In this document: positions 17,201-25,447 of the stretch, in pieces
Numbering within the stretch: the stretch's first letter is position 1
Layout: every line of letters begins with the position of its first letter
Translations under genes and position numbers: made by a program
From: Desulfobacteraceae bacterium
Lineage (GTDB): Bacteria > Desulfobacterota > Desulfobacteria > Desulfobacterales > Desulfosarcinaceae
DNA: 64,000 bases
Direction: 5' to 3'
Assembly: GCA_003599575.1 (NCBI GenBank)
Contig: QZKV01000109.1
Coordinates: 1-64,000 of the forward strand
Notes under the pieces: generated by a model
What the model saw: only the letters and a program-made list of their open reading frames with translations
Database searches by the model: none
What the model was told of the DNA's origin: nothing

Positions 17201-17399
17201 CGTGACCGGCCGGATCAAGCCCTTTACCATTGCCGGCCAAACAGTGCACCAGGTGGCGTTGCCCTGGTGTTTCGGCTGGCAGTATCCCGACGATCCCCGG
17301 GCCGGGGACAGCGCCAATCTGCTCACCCCCAATGTCGGCGACGCGAATACAATGATCCCTGAAACCAAGGCGTTCATGGTGAACGTCGAGAAAGCATAG
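14283..17399 (+). CDS. fdhA: Formate dehydrogenase catalytic subunit, selenocysteine and molybdopterin, Tat-exported
   Basis: A 1038-residue FdnG-type enzyme that oxidises formate to CO2 in the periplasm. Residues 1-31 are a twin-arginine signal (SRRDFLKIS). A [4Fe-4S] site is CPYCSVGC...CSKG (about residues 47-80). An in-frame TGA at 14883-14885 (residue 201) is read as selenocysteine: the flanking residues, VEHQARI before and HSATVAALAESFGRGAMTNHW after (split here: HSATVAALAES, then FGRGAMTNHW), match the Sec site of FdnG, and a hairpin follows at 14903-14917. The middle carries the molybdopterin domains (VILVMGANPASNHP, VVDPRLTKTA) and the C-terminus a dinucleotide-binding domain. The start follows AAAGGAGGG. 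It forms an operon with the iron-sulfur and NrfD-type subunits, so electrons pass to the quinone pool. A naive gene call splits it at the TGA. Confidence 0.93.
14883..14920 (+). promoter_or_regulatory. Selenocysteine UGA codon and candidate bacterial SECIS hairpin
   Basis: Directly after the UGA (14883-14885) a stem GGCUCU (14903-14908) pairs with AGAGUC (14912-14917) including one G-U, with a three-base loop. It starts 17 nt after the UGA, within the distance range known for SelB-binding elements. The region ACGGTAGC also matches the corresponding segment of E. coli fdnG. The exact SelB contacts are not provable by eye. Confidence 0.6.
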
Positions 17400-17408
17400 G
17401 AGGCGGTC

Positions 17409-18203
17409 ATGGCGACGATAATGGAAAAAGGCGTTCTGGTCGACCTGACGCGCTGCATCGGATGCCGCGGTTGCCAGGTGTCCTGCAAGTCATGGAACGG
17501 GTTGTCGGCCAGACCGACCAGGCTGGACGGGGATTTTACGAACCCCAAAGAGCTCAATTCGGATTGCTTCACCAATGTCGCGTTCGTGGAGATGGAACAT
17601 GAGGCCATGCTGGAGCGGTGGTTTGTCAAGAACCAGTGCATGCATTGCAAGGATCCGGCCTGCGTCTCGGCCTGCCCGGTGGGGGCCTTCAGCAAGACGG
17701 CCGAAGGCGCCGTGGACTACCATGCCGAGCGCTGCATCGGCTGCCGTTACTGCATGGTGGCCTGTCCTTTCAACGTTCCGAAGTACGAATGGGAAAAGAC
17801 TACGCCGGCGGTCAGGAAGTGCACTTTCTGCGCCGACCGATTGGCTACGGGCAGGCCTCCGGCCTGCGTCAAATCCTGTCCCACCCGATCGATGTTCTTC
17901 GGGCCCCTCGATGAAGTGACGCGGGAAGCCGAGAAGCGCCTGAAGGACAATCCGGGCAAATATGTAAACCACATCTATGGCAAGGAGGAGGCCGGCGGTA
18001 CGCATTGGATGTACATTTCCCCTATTCCCTTCGCGCAGCTCGGATTCAGGACCGGCATCCCCCCCGTGCGGCTGCCGTCCCTGACCTGGAACATGCTGGA
18101 ATCCATTCCGCTGAAGGCCGGGGCGCTGGTGATCGGTCTCGCGGCCATCGCGGCCTTCCGGAACCGCGGATCTTCCGAATCCTCCCAAGGAAAGGAGAAG
18201 TAA
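17409..18203 (+). CDS. fdhB: Formate dehydrogenase iron-sulfur (beta) subunit, four [4Fe-4S] clusters
   Basis: A 264-residue HybA/FdnH-like ferredoxin subunit that carries electrons from the selenoprotein to the membrane subunit. Four cysteine groups are visible: CIGCRGCQVSC (N-terminal), CMHCKDPACVSACP, CIGCRYCMVACP and CTFC...CVKSCP, enough for four [4Fe-4S] clusters. The C-terminus has one hydrophobic helix (SIPLKAGALVIGLAAIAAF) followed by a charged tail, which would anchor it in the membrane, as in FdnH. It has no signal peptide of its own and is probably exported with the Tat-signal-bearing catalytic subunit. The gene follows by 9 nt (AGGAGGCGGTC before the ATG) and is 1 nt from the next gene. 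Confidence 0.92.
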   Translation: MATIMEKGVLVDLTRCIGCRGCQVSCKSWNGLSARPTRLDGDFTNPKELNSDCFTNVAFVEMEHEAMLERWFVKNQCMHCKDPACVSACPVGAFSKTAEGAVDYHAERCIGCRYCMVACPFNVPKYEWEKTTPAVRKCTFCADRLATGRPPACVKSCPTRSMFFGPLDEVTREAEKRLKDNPGKYVNHIYGKEEAGGTHWMYISPIPFAQLGFRTGIPPVRLPSLTWNMLESIPLKAGALVIGLAAIAAFRNRGSSESSQGKEK

Positions 18204-18204
18204 C

Positions 18205-19341
18205 ATGGCAGCCAACACTACTTCATATGCCTTGCCTGCGCCGGGCGCGGGATTCATGACCGTGCTGGTGCTGACCCTCGTGGGTGCTGCCGCGGCGATT
18301 TATCGCTTTGCCGTCGGGCTGGGCGCATCGACCCACCTGAGCGATCACGTTCCCTGGGGCCTGTGGATCGGCGTGGACGTGCTCGCCGGCGTGGCCCTGG
18401 CGGCCGGCGGCTTCACGATTGCGGCGGCGGTCTATATTTTCAACATGAAAAAGTACAAGGTCATTGCGCGGCCGGCGATCCTGACCGCCTTCATCGGCTA
18501 TACCGCGGTTGTGATCGGCTTGTTCATTGACATCGGCAGGCCCCTGTCCTTCTGGCATCCGATCGTGATGTGGAATTATCGCTCCATCATGTTCGAAGTG
18601 GTCTGGTGCATCACGCTGTACTCAGGCGTGCTGGCCCTGGAATTCGCGCCGGTGGTCCTGGAGCGCTGGAACATGATGCGGCTGCGCAGAATCCTCAAAT
18701 TCTTCGCCTTCCCGATCGTGATCCTGGGCATCGTGCTGTCCTTCCTGCACCAGTCTTCTCTGGGCGGCGTCTTTTTGATCATGCCCCACAAAATCCCCAA
18801 TCTATGGTACTCGCCCAACATGACGTATATGTTCTTCATCTCGGCCGTCGCCTTGGGCCTTGCCACGGTCTCCCTGGAGTCCATCGTGAGCGCCCGGGCG
18901 CTCAAGCGGCCGCAGGAAAATGAAATCGTCCAGGGCCTTGCCAGGGGCGTTCGCATCACCCTGGTGATCTATCTCGTGCTGAAAATAGCCGATCTGGCCT
19001 ACCACGGGGCCCTGCCCGACATCTTCACCAGCGGAAAAGCCAGCCTATTCTTCCTGATCGAGATGCTGATCGGCGTGATCGTACCCATCGTGCTGTACTC
19101 GCTGCGCTCCATCAAAGCATCCGTGAACGGGCTCCTGTTTGCCTCTTCGTGCGTGATCGCAGGGACGGTGCTGAACCGGCTCAACGTAAACTTCTTCGCC
19201 CAGGCCGGCGAGCGCACCAGCTACTTCCCTTCGATCATCGAGATTCTGGTGACCGTCGGCCTGGTATCCTTCATGATCCTGTTGTACCGGCTGGCTGTCA
19301 CCTACCTGCCGGTGTTCCACGAGGAAGGCGGCCAACACTAA
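18205..19341 (+). CDS. NrfD/HybB-type membrane subunit of formate dehydrogenase
   Basis: A 378-residue integral membrane protein with about nine to ten hydrophobic helices, of the NrfD/HybB/PsrC group that binds quinone without heme. The HybB-like features are the segment HVPWGLWIGVDVLAGVALAAGGF, the loop IGRPLSFWHP and the segment SFLHQSSLGGVF. It should take electrons from the iron-sulfur subunit and reduce menaquinone. This replaces the di-heme gamma subunit of E. coli FdnI. It is the last gene of the operon: its start is 1 nt after the previous stop codon, with AAAGGAGAAG as ribosome binding site, and a strong terminator follows at 19361-19395. Confidence 0.91.
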   Translation: MAANTTSYALPAPGAGFMTVLVLTLVGAAAAIYRFAVGLGASTHLSDHVPWGLWIGVDVLAGVALAAGGFTIAAAVYIFNMKKYKVIARPAILTAFIGYTAVVIGLFIDIGRPLSFWHPIVMWNYRSIMFEVVWCITLYSGVLALEFAPVVLERWNMMRLRRILKFFAFPIVILGIVLSFLHQSSLGGVFLIMPHKIPNLWYSPNMTYMFFISAVALGLATVSLESIVSARALKRPQENEIVQGLARGVRITLVIYLVLKIADLAYHGALPDIFTSGKASLFFLIEMLIGVIVPIVLYSLRSIKASVNGLLFASSCVIAGTVLNRLNVNFFAQAGERTSYFPSIIEILVTVGLVSFMILLYRLAVTYLPVFHEEGGQH

Positions 19342-19360
19342 AATCTTTCGCTCATGAACG

Positions 19361-19395
19361 GGGAGGCGGGATATGGATCCCGTCTCCCTTTTTTT
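19361..19395 (+). terminator. Rho-independent terminator of the formate dehydrogenase operon
   Basis: A 12-bp stem, GGGAGGCGGGAT paired with ATCCCGTCTCCC (one G-U pair), has a four-base loop and is followed directly by seven T residues (19389-19395). It lies 20 nt after the stop codon of the NrfD-type subunit gene. Confidence 0.92.
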
Positions 19396-19796
19396 GCGCT
19401 CTCCATCGCTGCGACAAACCATCCTTTTTATTCCATTTCCACGTTCTGCGTCGCACAGACGAGTTCATCCGATCTTCAGCGCGATCGCATCCATCTAGCC
19501 CGAGAACGCACCCGGATTGAAATCTTTCAAGAGCTGATTATGCTGGAATTATGCGTTTCTTTCCAGTGTCTCCTGTTTGGCAGATTAAACGACCCGCCAA
19601 CGCAGGATGTGGGCCTGGAGGGGAATTGAACGGCAGGCAGAAGCGGTTTACTGGTACACGGCACCTGTGTTCGACTAGGCCGCCTTGCTAGAAACCACCC
19701 CAGCCGGTTTTATCAGCCGGTATCCGGGACTATGGAATGCAGAATCCCAAAGCGGCGCCGGCGAGATTCACGCCCGGCGTTGAGGGAGGTACCAAC

Positions 19797-20066
19797 GTGT
19801 GCAGGAACATCAGAACGCTGTACAACTTCGATCCGCCGGCGACGGAGGCTGAAATCCGTGCCGCGGCTTTGCAGTTCGTGAGAAAGATCAGCGGATTCGT
19901 CAAACCATCGGCTGCGAACGAAACGGCGTTCAATCATACGGTCGACGAAATCGCCAGGGCCTCCTCTACCCTGCTTGGCTCGCTTGTGACATCCGCCGCC
20001 CCCAGGAACCGTGAGGCTGAAGCGGTCAAGGCCGCCGCCCGCGCGGTTCGGCGGTTCGGTTCGTAG
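19797..20066 (+). CDS. DUF2277 family protein
   Basis: An 89-residue protein that matches the small DUF2277 family along its whole length: it begins MCRNIRTLYNFDPPATEAEI, continues with RAAALQFVRKISGFVKPS and ends with a basic helix rich in Arg and Ala (PRNREAEAVKAAARAVRRFG). No function is known to me for the family. The GTG at 19797 is the start: it encodes the conserved N-terminal Met-Cys-Arg-Asn-Ile-Arg, and GGGAGG lies upstream. The reading frame is open further upstream, but that part does not fit the family. Confidence 0.85.
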   Translation: MCRNIRTLYNFDPPATEAEIRAAALQFVRKISGFVKPSAANETAFNHTVDEIARASSTLLGSLVTSAAPRNREAEAVKAAARAVRRFGS

Positions 20067-20132
20067 CGCCGCAGAGGCAAAGGGCATGCTTCTTTTGCAC
20101 CCTGTGCGCTGTATCGTGGGAGTTGCGCAAAC

Positions 20133-20435
20133 GTGACTGTTTGGTTTTCGAAAAATCTGGGCGACGCCATGTTTGCCTCGGAAGCCTTGGGCCAAATAGA
20201 GGCTCTTTTCGTTTCCAAGTGCACGAAGGCGGGCTGCCCGAAAGAGATGGCCCTGTTTATCCGGCATGAATCGGAGGGGCGCCTGCATTGCGAAGTTAAG
20301 GCCTACTTTTCTCCCGCGGCGGCCGATGTCGCGCGGGAAATCGGGGCCAGCCCGTGCCAAAAACCTTTTCCGGATGGGCTGAGTCTGGCCGCGGGCGCAG
20401 AGGAGTGCTGGTCCGTGCTTTTTCCGGAGCGGTGA
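20133..20435 (+). CDS. Conserved hypothetical protein, about 100 residues
   Basis: A 100-residue protein starting with GTG (MTVWFSKNLGDAMFAS), with MALFIRHESEGRLHCEVKAYFSP in the middle and a C-terminus ending FPER. It has no membrane segment or signal peptide and resembles an uncharacterised small protein family that I recall without a name. The GC-rich, well-biased codons support a real gene. It lies 66 nt behind the DUF2277 gene on the same strand. No clear ribosome binding site is seen. Confidence 0.58.
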   Translation: MTVWFSKNLGDAMFASEALGQIEALFVSKCTKAGCPKEMALFIRHESEGRLHCEVKAYFSPAAADVAREIGASPCQKPFPDGLSLAAGAEECWSVLFPER

Positions 20436-20705
20436 TGGATGCCTCCTTGGCGCCCCTGCGAAACAGCCGGACTCGACCTGCCCGTGTATTCAGGCCGGAT
20501 GAAACGTGGCCGCACAAAATGATGCTTTGCCCCCGACAGGGTAGTACTCAAATGCGGAAAGCGGTCATAGAACTTTGCCCTATCAATTGCCCCCATCAAC
20601 TGCGATGCTGACAACGCCGCCCCAAATGTGCTAAGTTGCGCACTATGCGCACTGGTTCCTCTTTATGATCGATCTTGCGTCAAACACCTGCCCTGAAGGA
20701 TAGCA

Positions 20706-21080
20706 GTGATCTGGCCCTTTGCCCGGGCCTTCCTCTTCATCGGGACTGTCCTCATACTCGCGGGCAGCGCCCTCCTTCTCGCAGGCTTGTTCCGGCTCGG
20801 TCCCAACCTTACTCCGCTGCCGTACCCCAAGCCTCACGCGGTCCTGATCGAAAACGGACCCTATGCCATTGTCAGGCACCCGATGTACGCCGGCGGCATC
20901 ATGCTCGCCTGCGGGTGGGCCTTGCTTGTGCGTGGGTGGATTACACTCATCTACGCTTTGGTCCTGGTGATTTTCTTCGACATCAAATCCGCGCGCGAAG
21001 AACGCTGGCTCGTCGACAAGTTCCCTGGCTATCCCGAATACCAGCGGCGTGTGCGCAAGCTTATCCCCTTCATCTACTAA
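20706..21080 (+). CDS. ICMT/PEMT-like isoprenylcysteine carboxyl methyltransferase family membrane protein
   Basis: A 124-residue membrane protein. The hydrophobic N-terminus (about residues 5-30) and a second hydrophobic segment (about 68-95) flank the conserved motif GPYAIVRHPMYAGGIML, and the C-terminal part has REERWLVDKFPGYPEYQRRVRKLIPFIY. These are the signatures of the membrane methyltransferase family that includes ICMT and phospholipid N-methyltransferases. The substrate is unknown. An in-frame stop at 20694 forces a start at or near the GTG at 20706, so the protein is shorter at its N-terminus than many relatives. A ribosome binding site is weak (GAAGGA). Confidence 0.72.
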   Translation: MIWPFARAFLFIGTVLILAGSALLLAGLFRLGPNLTPLPYPKPHAVLIENGPYAIVRHPMYAGGIMLACGWALLVRGWITLIYALVLVIFFDIKSAREERWLVDKFPGYPEYQRRVRKLIPFIY

Positions 21081-21448
21081 GCTTGACAAACTATCATTTT
21101 GTTTCATTTTATCAGTGTTCAGCAGCCTCATAGACGGAAGAGCTGCCTTTCTCCAAAGCAGTCAAGCGCATTGTTGACGCACTTGAGGCAGTCAATGGCT
21201 TCCGGTGTCCGAGGCTCAAAGCAAAAGTATTTTTCGCAGCCAAGTAAAACTTGTGTTCGAGATTGAACCTCTATTCTCAGCAGACTCAATTGCCTTCCTG
21301 AACCTGGTTCTCACGTGGACTGGCTAGAAACCGTAAGTTAACGAAAACCACTCCTCCTTTACGGGCGCTCCGGCTATGGGCGATCCGGGTCCGGTAGTTT
21401 TTCTCGAAAAAGGGAGACTTTCTCCCGCACCACTCTATGGAGGTATCG
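21081..21448. other. Intergenic region without recognised gene
   Basis: No gene, RNA or clear terminator was recognised. The next gene is preceded at its right end by a ribosome binding site (ATGGAGG). Confidence 0.35.
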
Positions 21449-21778
21449 ATGCGTTTACAGCGTGTTGACGGCAGGCGCACCCGCCGGCCGATTGTACGCG
21501 CCGGTGCGACGGCGATCGGGGCGCTGGCCTTGGGAGCAATGGCGCTTGGGGGATTGGCGATCGGCTTTCTGGCGATCCGGCGTTTCGCCGTGGGCCGATC
21601 CCATTTCGGATTGGTGAAGATGAACGATTTGACAGTGCATCGGCTCCAGGTCGGGGATCTCGTCATCACCGGCTCGATCCAAACCCCGGCAACATGGGGA
21701 AAGCCGTCCGACGCAACCGGGCACCGATTGGAGACAGGAGGTCCGGCCCGGCCGGAATTTGGAAGATCCGGTCCTTGA
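21449..21778 (+). CDS. Small Gly/Ala/Leu-rich hypothetical protein upstream of the pyruvate dehydrogenase operon
   Basis: A 109-residue protein. A basic N-terminus (RLQRVDGRRTRRPIV) is followed by a glycine-alanine-leucine repeat region (ATAIGALALGAMALGGLAIGFLAI) that could be a membrane or beta-helical segment, then a short pattern LVKMNDLTVHRLQVGDLVI seen in small uncharacterised proteins with an IGRLAIGR-like repeat. The last 30 residues look non-conserved. The ATG at 21449 is chosen because GGAGG lies 6 nt upstream; that GGAGG includes part of an in-frame upstream ATG at 21437. It ends 48 nt before the E1 alpha gene. Function unknown. Confidence 0.55.
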   Translation: MRLQRVDGRRTRRPIVRAGATAIGALALGAMALGGLAIGFLAIRRFAVGRSHFGLVKMNDLTVHRLQVGDLVITGSIQTPATWGKPSDATGHRLETGGPARPEFGRSGP

Positions 21779-21826
21779 AATCCGGTCCGAAGTGTACCGC
21801 TTGATCAGCCATCGCAAAGGAGCCGT

Positions 21827-22933
21827 ATGCCGCGTAAAAACATCGACATAACCGAAAAGGTGGAATTTCTTTCCATTTTGAACGAACGGGGGGAATTGGA
21901 CGCATCGCTCGAACCGGAGATAGAGGCCGCGGAATTGCTGCGGCTCTATCGCTGCATGCTGTTGGCGCGCCGTTTTGACGAACGGCAACTGGATCTTCAG
22001 CGCCAGGGCCGCATCGGCACATTCCCTCCCATCCAGGGACAGGAAGCCGCCCATTTGGGGGCGGTGGCCCCGCTGCGCCCAAGCGACTGGATGGTGCCCT
22101 CTTTCCGTGAATTGGCGGCCGAAATGTGGCGCGGACGGTCACTCGAAAACGTCATCATCGCCAACAATGGTTTCGAGCAGGCCGGGGCGATGCCCGAAAG
22201 CAGCCGCAACCTGCCCATGGCCGTCCCGGTCGCTTCGCAGATCCCCCATGCCGTTGGTCTGGCCTGGGCGGCCAAATACCGTAAAACGGACGAAGTGGTG
22301 ATGACCTTTTTCGGGGATGGGGCCACATCGGAAGGTGATTTTCACGAAGGCTTGAACTTCGCCGCCGTCTATCAGATCCCTGTGGTTTTTGTTTGCCAGA
22401 ACAACCACTGGGCCATCTCGGTGCCGCTCTCCCAACAGACCCGTTCAAAGACGCTGGCCCAAAAGGCCGTGGCTTACGGCATGCCCGGCATGCAGGTGGA
22501 CGGCAACGATATTCTGGCGGTTTATACAGCCGCACGGGAGGCGATCGAGCGGGCGCGCGGCGGCGGCGGCCCCAGTTTGATCGAATGCGTGACCTACCGC
22601 CTGACGATGCACACGACCGCCGACGATCCCAAACGCTATCGCACCGATGAAGAGGTTCAGCGGTGGCGGCGGCGCGATCCCCTGCCCCGCTTCGAACGGT
22701 ATCTCATCAACAAAGGTGTGTTGACGGAAGATCATGTCCGTGTCCTGGACTCCGAAATCGCGCAGGAAATACAGATCGCAGTCGGCCGTGCCGAAGAACA
22801 AATGCAGACGTTGCGCGATCCGATGGCCATCTTCGATCACCTTTACGCCGATCTGCCGCCCTATACCAACGCCCAGAAGCAAATGCTGGCGGAAGAATTG
22901 GACCTTGACGGCAAGGAGCGCGCCCATGGCTAA
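21827..22933 (+). CDS. pdhA: Pyruvate dehydrogenase-type E1 component, alpha subunit
   Basis: A 368-residue thiamine-diphosphate enzyme subunit that decarboxylates a 2-oxo acid, most likely pyruvate. The ThDP/Mg motif is GDGATSEGDFHEG through CQNN (about residues 163-191). RIGTFPPIQGQEAAHLG and MPESSRNLPMAVPVASQIPHAVG are typical of PDH E1 alpha. A start at 21827 follows AAAGGAG. Branched-chain 2-oxo acid dehydrogenases have the same fold, but the alpha-beta-E2-E3 operon and the overall sequence favour pyruvate, with branched-chain acids as the alternative. It overlaps the E1 beta gene by 8 nt, pointing to coupled translation of the heterotetramer subunits. Confidence 0.9.
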   Translation: MPRKNIDITEKVEFLSILNERGELDASLEPEIEAAELLRLYRCMLLARRFDERQLDLQRQGRIGTFPPIQGQEAAHLGAVAPLRPSDWMVPSFRELAAEMWRGRSLENVIIANNGFEQAGAMPESSRNLPMAVPVASQIPHAVGLAWAAKYRKTDEVVMTFFGDGATSEGDFHEGLNFAAVYQIPVVFVCQNNHWAISVPLSQQTRSKTLAQKAVAYGMPGMQVDGNDILAVYTAAREAIERARGGGGPSLIECVTYRLTMHTTADDPKRYRTDEEVQRWRRRDPLPRFERYLINKGVLTEDHVRVLDSEIAQEIQIAVGRAEEQMQTLRDPMAIFDHLYADLPPYTNAQKQMLAEELDLDGKERAHG

Positions 22934-23915
22934 AATGACAATGGTTCAGGCCCTCAACCTGGCCTTGCAGCAGGAGATGGAGAAGGATGACCGCGTCATC
23001 GTCCTCGGAGAAGATGTCGGGTTGGATGGAGGCGTCTTCAGGGTGACGGATGGTCTCATCCAGCGTTTTGGCGATCAGCGTGTGTTGGATACGCCGCTGG
23101 CGGAATCCGCTATCGTAGGCATGTCCATCGGCATGGCGGCTTACGGCCTGCGGCCGGTTTGTGAAATGCAGTTTTCCGGTTTCAGTTACCACGGTTTCCA
23201 CCAGCTCGAAAACCATGCGGCGCGGCTGCGGCGGCGTTCGCAGGGTCGTTTTCAGGTGCCCATGGTGTTGCGGGCGCCCTATGGGGGGGGCGTGCGGGCC
23301 TTGGAGCACCATTCGGAAAGCCGCGAAGCCTACTGGGCCCATACGCCGGGGCTCAAAATGGTCATCCCTTCGGGACCGCGCAATGCGAGGGCCCTGCTGG
23401 TTGCTGCCATCCGCGATCCGGACCCGGTTATTTTTTACGAGTCCAAAGCATTGTATCGCGCATTCAGGGAGGAAGTGCCCGAGGAAGAAGAGGTTCTGCC
23501 CATCGGCCGGCCGCAAATCGCCCTGGAAGGCCGGGACATCACCTTGATCGCCTATGGGGCCATGCTGCGCCCCACCCTGGAAGCCGCCGATGAACTCAGC
23601 CGGCAGGACGGCCTGGCGGCGGAAGTGATCGATCTGCTGACCCTTTCCCCGCTGGACGACAGGCTGCTGGCCGAATCGGTTCAAAAGACCGGCCGTGCCG
23701 TGGTGATTCACGAAGCGCAGCGCAGTTTCGGACCGGGTGCGGAAATCGTTTCCCGCCTGGTGGAAAAAGCATTTTACTTCCTGGAAGCGCCCATCGAGCG
23801 GGTAACCGGCTACGATCTCATCATTCCGCTGTTCAGCCAGGAGAAAATCTTCATTCCCAGCGTAGAGCGGATCGTGCGGGCGGCGCGCAAAACTTTCAAT
23901 ACCAAAGCCGGCTGA
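22926..23915 (+). CDS. pdhB: Pyruvate dehydrogenase-type E1 component, beta subunit
   Basis: A 329-residue transketolase-like subunit. The N-terminal part has MTMVQALNLALQQEMEKDDRVIVLGEDVG, with the conserved Glu that activates ThDP (GEDVG). LDTPLAESAIVGMSIGMA and RAPYGGGVRALEHHSES are also characteristic. The C-terminal domain carries the IDLLTLSPLD segment. The ATG at 22926 is the start: it overlaps the end of the alpha gene by 8 nt, as is common in this operon. A 133-nt gap, including a small CCCCTTT/AAAGGGG hairpin at 23961-23977, separates it from the E2 gene. Confidence 0.92.
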   Translation: MAKMTMVQALNLALQQEMEKDDRVIVLGEDVGLDGGVFRVTDGLIQRFGDQRVLDTPLAESAIVGMSIGMAAYGLRPVCEMQFSGFSYHGFHQLENHAARLRRRSQGRFQVPMVLRAPYGGGVRALEHHSESREAYWAHTPGLKMVIPSGPRNARALLVAAIRDPDPVIFYESKALYRAFREEVPEEEEVLPIGRPQIALEGRDITLIAYGAMLRPTLEAADELSRQDGLAAEVIDLLTLSPLDDRLLAESVQKTGRAVVIHEAQRSFGPGAEIVSRLVEKAFYFLEAPIERVTGYDLIIPLFSQEKIFIPSVERIVRAARKTFNTKAG

Positions 23916-23960
23916 ACTGAAAATTCAAATCACGCAATTAAAACAACTTGATCCTCGCGA

Positions 23961-23977
23961 CCCCTTTTGCAAAGGGG
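23961..23977. repeat. Small hairpin between E1 beta and E2 genes
   Basis: CCCCTTT (23961-23967) and AAAGGGG (23971-23977) form a perfect 7-bp stem with a three-base loop. No T-run follows, so termination is unlikely; a processing or stability element within the operon is possible. Confidence 0.45.
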
Positions 23978-24048
23978 GAACTGCCGATAACAAAGATGTC
24001 GCGTCAACTGGAGCCAACAGCATAACCAGATGCATACAAGGAGGTTGC

Positions 24049-25353
24049 ATGCCCCGGTTCTTCAAACTGCCGGATTTAGGCGAAGGTGTCCATGAGGGTG
24101 AGGTGATCGCGGTACATGTTTCCGTCGGCCAGCACGTCAAGGAAGGCGACATTATCCTGGAAGTGGAAACCGACAAAGCCGCGGTTGAAATTCCGTCCCC
24201 ATTTACCGGAAGTGTTACGGAAATCCAGGTTCAGGCCGGAGAGATCGTCAAGGTCGGAGACATCATGATCGTCTTTGATGATGCCGAAAGCGTCCAGGCC
24301 GCAGCGCCCGTCCAGACCGGGGCGCCCCCCCTGGAAAGCCCAAAAAGTACGAGCATGACGCCGGTGCCGGCCTCCCCCGCCACCCGCCGTTTGGCCCGGC
24401 AGCTGGGGGTCGATCTGCAGCAAGTGACGCCCACTGGGCATGGCGGCGTGGTAACGGCCGACGATGTCCAGGCATTTGCAAAAAAGAGCGGGCAGACCGC
24501 CGCGCCGCCGGAAGCGAAACCCATTCCCGCGGAGAGCGTTCCCCCTGCGCCGCCCGCCGATGAGAAAGCCCATCCCGCGGAGCCCGCCCCTTCTGCCCCG
24601 CCGCCTCCCCGGATGCCTGATTTTTCCAGCTGGGGTACAGTCGAGCGCATTCCCATGCGCTCGATCCGCAGGGCCACCGCAAAGCAGATGGCCACGGCCT
24701 GGGCCCAGATCCCGCATGTGAACAGCCAGGACACCATCGATCTCACCCGTTTGGAGGAGTTTCGCCGCAATCACCGGGCGGACATCGAAGCCATGGGGGG
24801 GCGTTTGACCCATACCGTGTTTATGATCAAAGCGGCGGCCGCCGCCCTGAAGGCTTTCCCGCGCTTCAATGCCAGCCTGGATGCGGATGCGCAGGAGATA
24901 ATCATCAAGCACTACTACCACATCGGGGTGGCGGTAAATACCGTCCGCGGCCTGGTCGTGCCGGTCATCCGGGATGTGGACCGCAAAAGCATCAAAGAGC
25001 TGGCCGTCGAACTTCACGAGTGTGTGCAGCGGACCCGCGACCGCAAAATCTCACGCGAAGAACTCCAGGGGGGCACTTTCACCATCACCAATGCCGGCGC
25101 CATGGGCGGTGGCTTTTTTACACCCATCATCAACTATCCCCAGGTGGCCATCCTGGGAATGGGGCAGGGCCGGATGCAACCGGCAGTGATCACCGAGCGG
25201 GACGGCGTGCATCGGGTGACCCCCCGGCTGATCATGCCCGTCGTGCTCTGTATCGATCACCGCGTGCTCGATGGCGCAGACGCCATCGAATTTTTGCGCA
25301 TGCTGGTCGCCACGCTCCAAGACCCGGAAGAACTGCTGATGGCGATGACTTAA
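24049..25353 (+). CDS. pdhC: Dihydrolipoamide acetyltransferase (E2) of the pyruvate dehydrogenase complex
   Basis: A 434-residue E2 protein. Residues 1 to about 80 are a single lipoyl domain with the lipoylation lysine in VETDKAAVE. A proline/alanine-rich linker follows. About residues 104-143 form the peripheral-subunit-binding domain (ASPATRRLARQLGVDLQQV, GHGGVVTADDVQAF). After a second linker the catalytic domain (about 200-434) ends with DHRVLDGADAIEF, which holds the active-site His and Asp. The core transfers the acetyl group to CoA. AAGGAGG lies 5 nt before the ATG. Length and domain order are normal for a one-lipoyl E2. It lies between the E1 and E3 genes. Confidence 0.92.
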   Translation: MPRFFKLPDLGEGVHEGEVIAVHVSVGQHVKEGDIILEVETDKAAVEIPSPFTGSVTEIQVQAGEIVKVGDIMIVFDDAESVQAAAPVQTGAPPLESPKSTSMTPVPASPATRRLARQLGVDLQQVTPTGHGGVVTADDVQAFAKKSGQTAAPPEAKPIPAESVPPAPPADEKAHPAEPAPSAPPPPRMPDFSSWGTVERIPMRSIRRATAKQMATAWAQIPHVNSQDTIDLTRLEEFRRNHRADIEAMGGRLTHTVFMIKAAAAALKAFPRFNASLDADAQEIIIKHYYHIGVAVNTVRGLVVPVIRDVDRKSIKELAVELHECVQRTRDRKISREELQGGTFTITNAGAMGGGFFTPIINYPQVAILGMGQGRMQPAVITERDGVHRVTPRLIMPVVLCIDHRVLDGADAIEFLRMLVATLQDPEELLMAMT

Positions 25354-25447
25354 AAATGAGCATACGTCCCATGTGGCGCAAAAAGAGCCGGCCTCGCGCA
25401 CAAGACGCACAGGCGCCGGAGTTGAAGCGTCCAAAGGGGGATCGACC

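Noticed and set aside
19604-19700. tRNA-like stretch containing gttcaattcccctcc (minus strand) and gttcgact (plus strand)
   Set aside because: No cloverleaf can be drawn: neither candidate T arm has a paired stem, and no anticodon arm is present. At best a degraded fragment.
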